This document shows positions 22,901 through 33,930 of a DNA stretch of 64,000 bases, piece after piece. The notes below the pieces were generated by a model. The model made no database searches, was not told the DNA's origin, and saw only the letters and a program-made list of their open reading frames with translations. The stretch covers positions 93,310,668-93,374,667 of the forward strand of contig NC_088203.1 of the NCBI RefSeq assembly GCF_037126465.1, read 5' to 3'. Position 1 is the first letter of the stretch, and each line of letters opens with the position of its first letter. Source of the stretch: Ornithodoros turicata (lineage: Eukaryota > Arthropoda > Arachnida > Ixodida > Argasidae). The translations under genes and the position numbers were made by a program.

Positions 22901-23838
22901 TACGTCAGAAGACATGAGTATTAACCTCCCACATTCTGGGATGTGTACAGCAGAGGAATTGACTGATTTTCTTCAGAAGTGACTTACCACTAAGGTCTTC
23001 AGTGGCAGTGACAGGTGCACTCTGTAGTCGTGTCGCTGGAAGATGTGGTAGGGCCTGTCTGTCTTCTGAACTTCCACAGCTGGCAGGAGAAAACACGATA
23101 CCCGATGTGCTGGGTTCACCAAATACGTCTGCAGCGTCTCCCGCACGTACAACTCCTGAAATTGGCGAGTATACAAGTATGAGTATCGCTGGACAGTAAA
23201 CTTGGGGCTTACAGTTAGGGCAATGGAAGCCTTGAGATGTTTATGACTGACCAAGCTGCTCTTCCTAGTTCACTGTTTACTTTTCACTTGACATGGAATT
23301 GTCCCTCACCTGGCTGCACTGGAGTACCCTTCGTTGATAGACTGGGTATGGCTGACCGCTTCAGCTTTGTTTTTTGTTTGTTCTTGAAGCAGTCAGGCGC
23401 AAAGTGCAGGGCACACAGCCTCAGGTTTCTCAGCTGCGCAGGTCGGAGATTGGTGAGCTCGGGGCGTCCAGCAAAGGCTATCCATGCCACCTTCCTGCAT
23501 AAGCGTACGATACGAAATCAACTACTCGCCGACGTGACAACTTATCGGCACGGAAGGAACAAACGAAGCTTCTACTGTATCTCAATTTGAGTCGTCTAGT
23601 TCCAATCATTCACTCGGGCCCATCCTTTTGGGTACAAAGTTAACGTGCTAACAGTGAAGATAACGGAGGGTAGCACTACTCCGATGGTCAAAGATAACCA
23701 AATAGAGCAAGTGCGTGCATACCTGTCGTCGTCGGGAAACCTGAAGAATGAATGGTCGCTGTTGAGGTTTGTCGACCTACATCCTTCTGCCTTGCAGTAT
23801 ACAGTGGCATGGCGTCTTACCGTTACCAACTGTTCCAT
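19918..23838 (-). CDS. P element transposase, THAP9-like, six exons
   Basis: Exons inferred from splice signals and frame: 23838-23723, 23494-23310, 23155-22988, 22805-22710, 22471-22358 and 22106-19918. All introns are GT...AG and the joined length of 2868 nt is an exact multiple of three, giving 955 residues. Exons 1-2 encode a THAP zinc finger (CKAEGC, then CALHFAPDCF, and SAIPSL resembling the AVPTF box). Exon 6 holds the RNase H-like catalytic region: FDEMS (Asp about 391), VVVCDQGASN (Asp about 480) and QDPLENMFGQFR (Glu about 707), with FDPPHLMKTTRN in the inserted GTP-binding part. THAP9 is similar in length. The start Met precedes the first THAP Cys by 14 residues. No disabling change was seen, so activity is possible but unproven. 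Confidence 0.87.
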
Positions 23839-24001
23839 GTTGAAGGGCCTTACTTAAATTAAGAGGTTACACGCATATTTACAGGCATATTTACAAGCAT
23901 ATTTACAGGCGTATGTACATACAAGGAACGAACGCCGACACGAAGCCCCAAGAGCAGCCAAAAAAGTCAGCAGTGTAGCCAGGATATAGACGAACGGTGA
24001 C

Positions 24002-24145
24002 CGTAGAACAATCCAAATCAACGTATCACTGATTGGTCAATTCTATGTCACGTGGGGTGCAAACCCTGATGATTTGATTGGTTGCGTGCCCAGGGTTGTG
24101 TGAATTTCCTCAATCCATGGGCTCTATGGCACATGTGGGGGCCTG
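24002..24145. repeat. P element right TIR
   Basis: Partner of 17293-17435. Transcription of the transposase gene would start between this arm and exon 1 at 23838; no clear TATA box is evident. Confidence 0.88.
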
Positions 24146-25340
24146 GTACTACTCTGCACTTGTCTAACTCGTTTCACCAGATTCAACTCCTCACAGGCTC
24201 GTTTCCCAAGAATTGCACTCACGTTCATTCGTACTACCACAAATTCTAGCTGACAGTTCTTTCCATTAATGACACAGTTCAACTGGCATTTTCCAACAAT
24301 AGGTAGAGGCTCTCCGCTAAATGTTTGCACCTTAATCTCTGTTGCCTCGATCACAGGTTTGCAGGAACAAGATTCAATAACGGTGTAGGGTAACACATTT
24401 ACTTCAGCACCAGTGTCAAGTTTAAATTCAATAGTGCGATCCTGAATTTGAACACTCTGTAGCCATTGAGATGAGCTTGAACGGGACAAGGTGTCAACAG
24501 TGAGCTCACCCAGTAACGTTTCGTTGTCCGTGGTTATCCCATCCGGCGTAGCAGTGTCCAGCATATCGATGCGGCGCGCTCCTGGGAGCATCCTTTGGCG
24601 AAGCATTCTAGCGAAATGTCCCAACTTTCCGCATGAAAGACAGTGCATTCCATATGCGGGGCAGTGCAGTGGACGATGACGCGAACCACACCGTGAACAT
24701 GAAGCTGCATACTGTCTGCCGGAGGGCGGTTCTGAAGAAACTGATAAGGCTGCGACTGCAACCCAGGAATTTGCGGTAAAGGACGAAAGCGGTCTTGTTT
24801 AACTATGAAAGATGAAAGTCACTAACTGGCGTTCACCTCCATGTGCGCGACCTTGATGCTGTGCGCTCCGTCCTTATTGCCATTGTTGCTCATGTAATGC
24901 GCTGACTGATGCTTCCGGGCCCATATTGTCTATATCGCGCATATGTTTCTTGTATATTTCAGCTGCCTTGCAGAACTGTACAACCTTCTCCAGCGAAAGG
25001 TCACTTTCTCGAAGCAGACGTTCTCGAAGTGCCGGGTCCCTTATCCCCAGAATAACCCTGTCTCCGATCAGTCGACTTGTTTTGTCTCCAAAATCACACC
25101 TTTGCGCTTGCAGCAGAAGTTCCGTTACATATTCGTCGATAGATTGATAGAAGGTCGATAGATTGACATTCCCGCTGGGCCATCATGTTGAAGATAGCCG
25201 TGGCATGCGTCACATTTTTGTACGGCAAATAAAGTTCGTCGAACTTTCCCAGGATGTATTTAACGGAATCCGGGACACTTCTTTCCGTTGCGCCTTTTTT
25301 CGTCGAGACACTTTCTTCTGTTGCGTCTTTTTTCGCCAAG
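24146..25340 (-). pseudogene. Gypsy C: Gag and protease
   Basis: Minus strand. The 25339-25094 piece is Gag-like. The next frame continues with GDRVILGIRDPALRERLL, a conserved gypsy Gag tail also seen in gypsy A as SRIILGVRDKKLQQRL. Two zinc knuckles follow near 24700-24620 (CSRCGSRH and CLSCGKLGHFARM, the latter lacking its last Cys). A protease with LDTGAEVNVLP lies at about 24425. The open protease frame then runs into the P element. Several frameshifts separate the Gag pieces, so this copy is dead. Confidence 0.8.
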
Positions 25341-25679
25341 TAACCGTGTTTTCACACGAGCGCCTTTTCTGACTGCGCAGCGACTGAAGGAGGAGAAAGA
25401 TGTATCAGCGTAATTACCCAATCATCCAACCATTCGGTCGCGGGAGGGGCTTATCGTACAGCAGATTCTAGGAAGCGCGCACGTTCTTATCTTATTTTTG
25501 GCGAGATATGAAAGAACCTTGTGCAACATCACTGCGCTCGGCAGCTCCGTCCGTCCGAAAGAACCACGCGGATAGTTTGTTCGCGGGGCACAGAATCTGA
25601 CGACTGACGCGCAGAGCCTTCCGGGAGGACGAAAAAAAAAAAAAGCCACCTTCTGTTGCCAATGTGACAAGCTCTTTTG
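25341..25679. other. Possible gypsy C leader; no gene
   Basis: A TTGTCACA end followed by TTGGCAACAGAAGG on the minus strand near 25650 looks like an LTR/primer-site junction, but no LTR pair supports it. Confidence 0.25.
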
Positions 25680-26365
25680 TTTTTATCTAATACACCTGGT
25701 AGAGCAACACTCAATTTTGTGGAAACTTGCCGATGAGCAATACCGAAATATACCATGGAAACATGCCATGTCAGAACAGATCGTATTTGATCGTAATGAG
25801 TGTAACAGAGTATCACTAATAACAGAGTGGCCTGTCTCTAATAAGACTTCAACAAGTTTGTGTAACTCTGTTTTGAAACTGGACACAGGAAGGCCATTTC
25901 CAATCATCTGAAAAAAATTGTTCGGAAAAGGAACGGTTTCTGCTGATTTCCGTAGTTGTTCCGCAGCAGTGGAACCTTGTAAGGTGGTACAGTGATGGAT
26001 TTCATGCCGTAATGGCAAGTGTTTGGGATGTCGCTAAAAGATCGTGAATTTGCAAGGCAATTTTGCGTAAATGTCTGATTTCCAAGTGAACACTTTGTCT
26101 ACTGTATCTTGAAGGAGCTGAGGGGCTGGATGGATGAATTGTAGTGGCACTCCTGGTGGGCCTCTTTGCAACGAGGGTCCAGCACATTGCACCTGTAGAC
26201 ATGGTTGTCGTACACCAGGCTTTCTTTCTTTTTTTCTTTTTTTTTGTGCACTGCAATTTTATCGTAGTTGCCCTCTGTGGTGTTTCCCCAGATTAGACAA
26301 CAATAGTACAGCTTGGGGTAAACTAAGGATTTCAACTGCGTTGGTTTAGAATCCAGAGCCATTCT
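25680..26365 (-). pseudogene. LINE reverse transcriptase C-terminus, CR1/Jockey-like
   Basis: The best-preserved piece is KSLVYPKLYYCCLIWGNTT at about 26330-26270, a motif found after the RT palm in CR1/Jockey-type LINEs. It is followed by SLGNQTFTQNCLANSRSFSDIPNT and LLRNNYGNQQKPFLFRT, which resemble the end of such proteins. Frameshifts, stops and an internal A/T-run at 26224-26245 break it. The N-terminal part is absent. There is no RNase H domain, unlike the other LINE fragments here. Confidence 0.6.
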
Positions 26366-27032
26366 TTACTATGTGCAGTATGCTGCATATTATAAGGAAA
26401 ACAAATAGAAGAAAACTCGTCCCTGATCCCTGCCTTGTATTTCCAACATTTGGTTCCACATCTTGTCCAAGAAAGTCATAAACTACATTGGTGCACACTG
26501 CTGTGACAATTATAACGTTACACCTAGATGCGGAATACACAGCTTCATTTTACGTACTGTGGATGTTGCTTACTGCATTGGCATGGCTGCATTCAACAAC
26601 ACTCGGAATTGTACAGTAATCTTTTGATTTAGTGCGTAAACATCAATTTTCTTTAATCTGTATTTTTCTTTGTTGCGCAAATGGTCTCCTAACATCTGCA
26701 TGCCACAACGTAATTCTCACAAGGAGAGTAATCACTGTATAAATTATACAGAAGACACTAACCTCGTCACGTCCAGATGCACCAGTCTTGGAAGATAGAT
26801 ATAAGGAAAGCACTGCGGACTGCTGTAGGCGGAGGCTCTTTGTACTCAAACTGAGGGGTCCATCTCATAGTCTGCATTCTTCAAATACGATTGGCAAAAT
26901 CCGCTGCCAACCATACTTGTCGCTGCCTATAGGTCTCGTCGCTGCCTCGTTAGGCCTATATTCTCACGGCTGCTTGTTCTACTCAACTGCCTATTCAAGT
27001 AAGGTGTACTTGTTCTCACCAAGCACCTGTGA
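26366..27032. other. No gene recognised
   Basis: No supported frame; probably the decayed upstream part of the LINE that follows. Confidence 0.4.
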
Positions 27033-27985
27033 TCCACGGCGCCGCTTCTGCAGCGAGCGCTGCATGATATCAGCACAACAGACAAGCCCATCTGGATAAC
27101 CTGCACGGACTCGAAACCTGCCATGCAATCGCTACAATTCCCGGACATGAACAACTCCCTAGTCTACAAAATTTATGTTGCCCATCATGGTATAGTTAAT
27201 AGTGGAAAAACAGTTACGCTCCAGTGGGTTCCCTCCCATTGTGGCATACCAGGAAACGAAACTGCGGACGCCACAGCAAGAATGGCTCACAGCCAAGCAA
27301 CTGTGTCGTCCATACCGTTCACACCAGATGATGCGAAATGTCTCCTCACTCAAACTACTAAGGAAAAATCAGTCAAACTGTGGAAATCCTATCTTCGTTC
27401 ATCAGACTACTTAACCTTCACAGACCCAGACCTAGCCTTTACGCATCCACGGACCGTACCACGAAGCTTACAGACAGCCCTCCATCGAACTCGCCTGGGT
27501 GTGCTACTAACCAACAGTGCTGTGAATCGCTACAGACCATCCGCCTCAACTGACTGCCCTACGTGTGGCACCACCGAAGACACACTACACATAATAATGC
27601 AGTGCCAAAAGTACTCTACAGAACGATCAATGCTTGAGAGCACGCTCGCTAAGCTGGATGATGGACCTCTCTCTTTCGTGAAGATCATTGGACCCTGGCA
27701 AAATGAAGTGCATCAGTCGGCCGCATTAACAGCGTTCTGCAACTATTTAAAAGACTCTCGTATTATCACCCTTTACCAACACTTATGTAAATTATATCAC
27801 AACAGCACCGGGATGTACCTCACATCCCAAGTCATGTATATATTTATTGTGCGTGTGTGTGTGTTGTCGCATGTGTTTTCTGTTATGTATGTATATTTTA
27901 TTCATGCGTTATTGAAACGCTTTCAAGAAATGGAGCAGCAGACCCCTCATGAATGTCACTCAGCTCCAATGTTTGTAAATAAACA
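27033..27985 (+). pseudogene. LINE 3' part with RNase H and Cys/His knuckle
   Basis: The open frame begins inside the RNase H domain. It has TDSKPAMQSL with a catalytic Asp, WVPSHCGIPGNETADATA with the last Asp, and then the typical tail knuckle CPTCGTTEDTLHIIMQC. RNase H after RT places it among I-superfamily LINEs. The first RNase H Asp and the RT are missing, so it is 5'-truncated. A 3' UTR follows with AATAAA at about 27976 and then a CT dinucleotide tract. It resembles the LINE at 30690-33360. Confidence 0.85.
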
Positions 27986-29067
27986 GGTATTCTCTCTCTC
28001 TCTCTCTGAACGCGCAGTATCGTACGGAACTGAATGCCCGCCGAGAAATCTCGCTTTGACGACACAACCGAGGCATGTCAAATGAAGTCTGTGTACCTCG
28101 ATAAATTGGTCGTCGTTGTTCCAAAAGATATAAATAAAGAAAATTTTGAAATACACACACTACACACACGCTGTGAAACAGCGCGCTGGATCCCGAAAGT
28201 CGTCGTAGCTCGTAGCCTCGTAGCTAGTTCCTCTTTCCACGGAAGTTGCTAATTGGATTATCGGAGTTATAAAACAGGTCGCAGATTTCGAAGTATATAC
28301 ATACTTCTTATTTCCAGACATTGTGACAACAGTATATCGGCGTAAAAATGTTGGTTCTTGCTGAAAGTTGTTGTTGTAGTTCTCGATCACGTGACGGCAT
28401 TCTGCGCGCTGATTGCATGGGCGATTGACGTCATCCCAGTGGGATGACCAGATGAGCTTTCTATATATCCGTAGGTTTTCTTGGTTTGACGCTAGGTGTG
28501 CCGGCATCGGCGTGAACCGTGATGTTCAAAATTCGAGTTTACGAAAGCTACGAGGTGTTGAGGCATGCATTTTCGTATGTGAAGTTGCTTTTGTGTATTC
28601 TATCGGTAGCCACTGCGGAAAAGTCTCTCCAGCTTCTGGTCAGAGACCCTGTCTCAATTTCAGGACCCTGTAGTTATGATAGAATATTTACGACGCCTTC
28701 CAGCATCAAGGTGCGCGTTAATGGGAGATGCAGACGGCAATGAAGTTAGTTGGTGATGGACTGAACTGAACTGAACCGAACTGGAAGTGCAAATAGGCAG
28801 AGTCCCTCAACTGTCCTCGGTTGTACACCTTGAGACAGGGTGCAGTAAGGAAGATAAGGCCATCTTTTCGTGGCACCTCAAAAAGTCTGCAATACAAGGG
28901 TGCGTTAAGTAGCGGCTCTGTAGAGCGAGCTCCGTCCACTCTGTCCATATCACCCCGGAGCCGCTACTAAACGGGATCTTAAAAGCCAAGAGAGCGTTGT
29001 GTGTGTACACGTGATGTGTGCAAAGCACCTCTGGGCAACACCACCAACAGGTTTTCCCGCTCATTTT
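27986..29067. other. No gene recognised; (CT)n at its start
   Basis: A CT tract at about 27990-28008 is followed by unassigned sequence. Confidence 0.5.
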
Positions 29068-29187
29068 AATCCATTGGTCACTCAATTCAATCCAAGCGCT
29101 ACCCAATTTAATCCTGTGGTGAACCAAATTAATCCAGACACCAACCAACTTAATCCAAGCGCTACCCAATTTAATCCAAGCAACACG
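29068..29187 (+). repeat. 21-bp minisatellite, five to six units
   Basis: Units of the form AATCCAAGCGCTACCCAATTT repeat every 21 bases with internal changes. Because the period is a multiple of three, the plus strand can read as repeated NPSATQF-like heptads, and the minus strand as IKLGSAW-like heptads, without stops. Confidence 0.85.
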
Positions 29188-29259
29188 TGTAAATGTATTC
29201 CGTGTGTATTCAGTCACATCATGACTGAGACTTTAATGATTTTGCCAATGTAATATGAG

Positions 29260-30665
29260 TTTATGACTACTGATTCAACAACCCCTGGGTTTTGCGGTGT
29301 CATGCGGTGTTCTTTGACTGCTTTTTGTCATTATGACATTTCATGACTATTTTCATGGTATGCGCCATGAATCAATTTTATGGGACTATTGCTGCTTAAA
29401 ACAGTGTCATGCAGTGTTTTATAACTGCTTTTTGTCATTATGACATTTCATGACTATTTCATGGTATGCGCCATGAATCAATTTTATGGGACTACCGCTG
29501 CTTCAAATGGTGTCATGCAGTGTTTTATGACTACTGACGGGCATTATGACTTTTCATGACTATTTTCACGACATGTGCCATGAATCAATTTTATAGGACT
29601 ACCGCTGCTTCAAGCTGTTCTATGACTACTGACGTTCATTATGACATTACATGACCATTTTCATTACATGCGCCATGAATCGATTTTATGGGACAACTGC
29701 TGCTTCAAATAGTGTCATACAGTGTTTTCTGACTGCCGACGGTCATTATGACTTTCAATGACTATTTTTATGATATGTGCTATGAATCGATGTTATGGGA
29801 CTACCGCTGTTTCAAACAGTGTCACAGTGTTTTATGGCTACCGAAGATCATTTTGACGTTCAATGACTATGTTCATGATATGTGCCATTAATCGATTTTA
29901 TAGGACTACCGCTGCTTCAGACAGGGTCAAACAGTGGTTTGTGACTACCGACGGTCATTATGATATTTCATGACTATTTTCATGACATGTGCCATGAATC
30001 GATTTTATGGAACTACCGCTGCTTCAAACAGTGTCATACAGTGGCTTGTGACTACCGACGGCCATTATAACATTCCATGACAATTTTCATGACATGTGCC
30101 ATGAATCGATTTTATGGGACTAGCGCTGCTTCAAACAGTATTACACAGTGTTTTGTAATTACCGACGGTCATTATGACTTCCAAATACTATTTTCATGAT
30201 TTGTGCCATGAATTGATTTTATGGGACTACGGCTGCTTCAAACAGTGTCATAGAGTGGTTTGTGACTACCGACGGTCAGTATGACTTTCAATTATTATTT
30301 TTATGATACATGCCATGAATCGATTTTATGGGACTACCGCTGCTTCGGTGTTATACAGCGGTTTGTGACCACCGACAGTAATAGTCACGAAATGTAATAA
30401 TGACCATCGGTAGTCATAAAACACTGCATTACACTGTTTGAAATACCGGTAGTCCCATAAAATTGATTCATGGAACATATCATGAAAATAGTAATGGAAT
30501 GTCGTAATGACCGTCGGCGGACATAAAACACTGTATGACACTGTTTGAAGCAGCGGTTGTCCCATAAAATTATTCATGGCGCATATCATGAAAATAGCGA
30601 TGGAATGTCATAATGACCGTCAGTAGTCATAAAACACTGCGTGACACTGTTTGAAGCAGTGGCGG
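29260..30665. repeat. Tandem repeat of about 105 bp, with terminal inversion
   Basis: About ten head-to-tail units run from 29300 to 30345. Each contains GTCATACAGTG, GACGGTCATTATGAC, ATGTGCCATGAATCGATTTTA and GGGACTACCGCTGCTTC. From about 30360 the same unit occurs in reverse orientation for two to three copies, ending near 30665. Units differ by substitutions and small indels. Confidence 0.9.
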
Positions 30666-30689
30666 TTATAGACGATCAGGTGAGCTTAC

Positions 30690-33360
30690 CGACTGGAAAA
30701 TGGCCAATACCCTGAAAGAGAAAATCAGAAGGCACCTCAAACAACTACACTCTTAAAAATGAACTTCACCGCCTAGCACGCTCCTAGCCTACCATCATCT
30801 CGAGTGATATCGTTATCTGCCCCGATTTGTCGAAAACAGGAGGCGTACGCCTTTTCTGTGACCATTATGAACAGCATAAGTGTCACAGAAAAGGCGTACG
30901 CCTCCCGTTTTCGACAAATCAGGGCAGATAACGATATCATTCGAGATGATGGTTGGCTAGGAGCGTGCTATGCGGTGAAGTTCATTTATAAGAGTGTAGC
31001 TGCAAAAAAACTGGAAGGACACCTGCTCCGCTCTGGATTCCTCTGCAAACCCCTCCAAGATATGGAAAATCATCAAGAATTTAAAAGTACCTCCCAAACA
31101 GTCCTTTCCTTTCCGTGCCATAACCCTAGCGACCAACATCTCCAAGAAACCCGTAGCTGAACATTTTCTGATGACAGTAATAAGTAATAACATCAAATTC
31201 GATAAGTAGACCCATTTACATATACAGTCAGCACGATCAGCCAAGGTTCACACCCTTATTACTACTCCCATACCATCCTCTGAGCTTGACAGAGATCTCA
31301 CGACATCAGAGTTACTGCAAGCGCTGGCCAAAGCCTCTAAGAAGAAAACCGTCCCTGGACCCGACAAAATCACCTACAAATCTCTTTCCAACATCGGTCC
31401 CACAGACGCCAAACAGCTCTTGGATATCTTTAACGGTACATGGCAAACAGGGCTTGTCCCTAAGGAATGGAAGGTTGCTTAAGTAGTCCCTATACTGAAA
31501 CCGAACAAACCGTCGACAGACATCACGTCATACCGCACCATAAGCCTCACCAGCTGTATAGGGAAACTCACGGAGCACATGATTCCCAATCGACTACAGT
31601 GGTGCCTGGAAAAGCAGAACCTCATCCCAGATGAACTTACAGGTTTCCGTAAAGCACGCTGCTCCGCAGACTCCATAATGGATCTGGTAGCAGTCTTTCT
31701 AGACATCAAGAGAGCTTTCGATACTGTGAGTCATTCCCACGTGCGTCAAGGACCCCTGAATGCCAATGTCGGAGACCGCATGTACAACTGGATTTCCGAC
31801 TACTTAAGAGACAGAAGTATAGAGATGATAACAGAAGACGGGAAAACAAATCCGGTGCCGGTTGAGCAGGGAGTACCACAAGGTGGCGTCCTCAGTGCTA
31901 CGCTATTTAATATTGCCATGTTCGAACTGACAAGACTTCTACCCAAACGAGTTATATTACCATTTATGCAAATGACGTATGCATCTGGGTCAGTGGACGT
32001 TACATCAGTTTTATCAAAAATACCTTAGAACATGCCTTAGAAATAATCGCCAGCTTCTTTGAAGAGCGCGCTATGAACCTCTCCCAAGAGAAAACTGTAT
32101 ATATTCCTTTCACCAGAAAGAAGCTGAAGAATTTCGACCTCAAAGTGCGAGGGGATGAAATCAAACGAACACAGAGCCACAAATTCCTAAGAATAATTCT
32201 CAATCAGAACTTGTCCTGGACACAGCAGATCAAAAAGCTTCAGCAGACAACCAAGGCTTATACAAATATTATGAAGATAATGGCCGACGTGAAATGGGGC
32301 AACGGGAAGACCATCCGGACTGTTCACCAAGCCATGATTAAACAAACACTGGCTTACAGCATCCCGTACATGCATAACATCACTTCCCACCAAGAAGCTA
32401 AGTTAAATTCCATCTTGGGAAGAAGCCTCAGAATCTGCCTCGGAGTACCAAGGACAACCAGGATTTCACTCCCGCTGGCGAAAGGACGTGAACCACCTTC
32501 TGTAGCTCCTAGATGCCAAGAAACACAAAGAGATGTTATCCGACTCCTAACTCAGCACTCCAGTCACCAGCTCATCAGAAAACTGGAAGATCGCTACAAA
32601 AGCAATGCTGCAGAGGCAGTACGGAAGCTCAAAAGAAATCTGCCTAAGAAAAGGGTTCACACTCTCCAACAAGAACAGCCCTTATGGATCCTACCGCACC
32701 CGGTAGTACACACAGAAAATCCTGGAATCACTAATAAATCAGAAACGGACGTCTCCGTGCTCAAGACACTGTCCCTAGCATACCTTCAAGACACCTTCTC
32801 ATCAAGAACGGCCATGTATACAGATGGTTCCTGTACATCGATAACCGATTTGACAGCTATCGTCCCAAGAAGCCTGGAGAGACCTCTGCAAACAGTCATC
32901 CACAGAAGCCGCCTAGGTCAGCTTTATTCACGGACAACAGTCTACAGAATGAAACTCATATCAACTTTGTTATGTCGCACATGCAACACTCCGGGAGACA
33001 CACTTCACATAATCATGCAGTGTCCATCTTACGAGACTCACAGAGAACGACTTCAGGCTGTGCTCGATAAGCTTGACTCTCGACCTTTCAGCTTCTGCAA
33101 ACTATTTAGTTACTGGCGCTGCAAACAGCAACAAGTGAAAGTAATGAAAGCCCTCTGCGCATTTTAAAAGACAGCGGTATCGTCAACCGCTATTAAGCCG
33201 TTCTCTCGTTGATGTGGCAGAGCGTCGTCATGGCAGAGCGTCGCACGTTCAAGACACGTCTTCACACTACGCTGAAGCTTAAAAGAAATGGAGCTGCAGG
33301 TGCCCACCAGGGAGACCACATAGCTCCAGACTCTATCCAGTTAGATGAAGAAGAAGAATA
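30690..33360 (+). pseudogene. I-superfamily LINE, interrupted by a MITE
   Basis: Recognisable parts in order: a pre-RT segment (30690-30747 and 30997-31200); RT with SKKKTVPGPDKITYKSL, FLDIKRAFDTVSH and QGVPQGGVLSATLFN; the active-site box, which reads YAND rather than YADD at about 31966 and lies in a different frame; the thumb (32073 on); a short RNase H start, YTDGSC, fused to a later segment by an internal deletion; and a CRTCNTPGDTLHIIMQC knuckle. A premature TAA occurs at 31480. The 3' end at about 33360 has a GAAGAAGAATAA tail. The endonuclease is missing. The element is dead. Confidence 0.88.
30748..30996. mobile_element. Fold-back MITE copy 1, TA TSD
   Basis: This 249-bp near-palindrome begins CACTCTTAAAAATGAAC and ends with its inverse, flanked by TA at 30746-30747 and 30997-30998. 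The inner arms carry GGAGGCGTACGCC. Deleting the MITE plus one TA restores the LINE reading frame. Confidence 0.92.
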
Positions 33361-33930
33361 AGTGATTGAACGTCCCCTCGTACTATGGCGGGCTAGAAGG
33401 GCCGCCATATATGCCAAGGTACGGGATATTCCTCTAGTTCTGGGTGTCGAATGCGCCCGCAACTATATTGTTTTGGCTCAGTAACCATATGCTTCGGAAT
33501 TTTTACGTTTTGCCGTTTCTCGGCAACGCAATCCCTTGTCCGTACAAAGGCGCGCTCCTGATTTTCTATTTTGTACTACGTTTGCCGTTGCCACTCCTGC
33601 TGCCCTTTCTGTCAGCGATTATCTCATTTCTGTTGATTTCGGAAAAACGAGAACATAAGGTGAAACAGCCGTGTCTACTTGTGACAAGTCGACATTATCA
33701 AGTGGTGGTTTATTTTCAGCAGATATGGACATCAGTATCAGTATAGACGATAATTCTCTACCCTCACTTCCTTAGTCCCTCACTCTTTAAACAGAAACTG
33801 TAGGCGCCTTTGCTTTTCTCGCGCAAAAGAGTTGACAGCTTTTTCCACAAATGTGTTGTCGCCACCCACTTTTTCGCGATGAACCGTTCATCATACACAG
33901 CGTTCACCATACCGTTCACCATACAATACC
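33361..33930. other. No gene recognised
   Basis: No motif-bearing frame or repeat structure was found. Confidence 0.45.

Larger units (their letters stand above)
17293..24145 (-). mobile_element. P element, apparently complete
   Basis: The 6853-bp element begins CAGGCCCCCACA and ends with the inverse. TIRs of about 140 bp are at 17293-17435 and 24002-24145. Flanking GTACTAC is present at 17286-17292 and 24146-24152. P elements normally duplicate 8 bp; here 7 match exactly and the eighth is ambiguous. Removing the element and one flank copy restores the interrupted gypsy C frame. The interior has a six-exon minus-strand gene for a THAP-domain P transposase. About 2.5 kb between the stop codon and the left TIR holds no other gene that I can support. 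Confidence 0.9.

Noticed and set aside
25640..25680. 5' LTR and primer-binding site of gypsy C
   Set aside because: The junction looks plausible, but no second LTR supports it and LINE-like sequence begins immediately beyond.
27841..27870. GT-rich tract as a regulatory element
   Set aside because: It is a short simple repeat in a LINE 3' UTR with nothing linking it to regulation.
29260..30665. CRISPR array
   Set aside because: Whole units repeat with no unique spacers, units are diverged and the context is eukaryotic.
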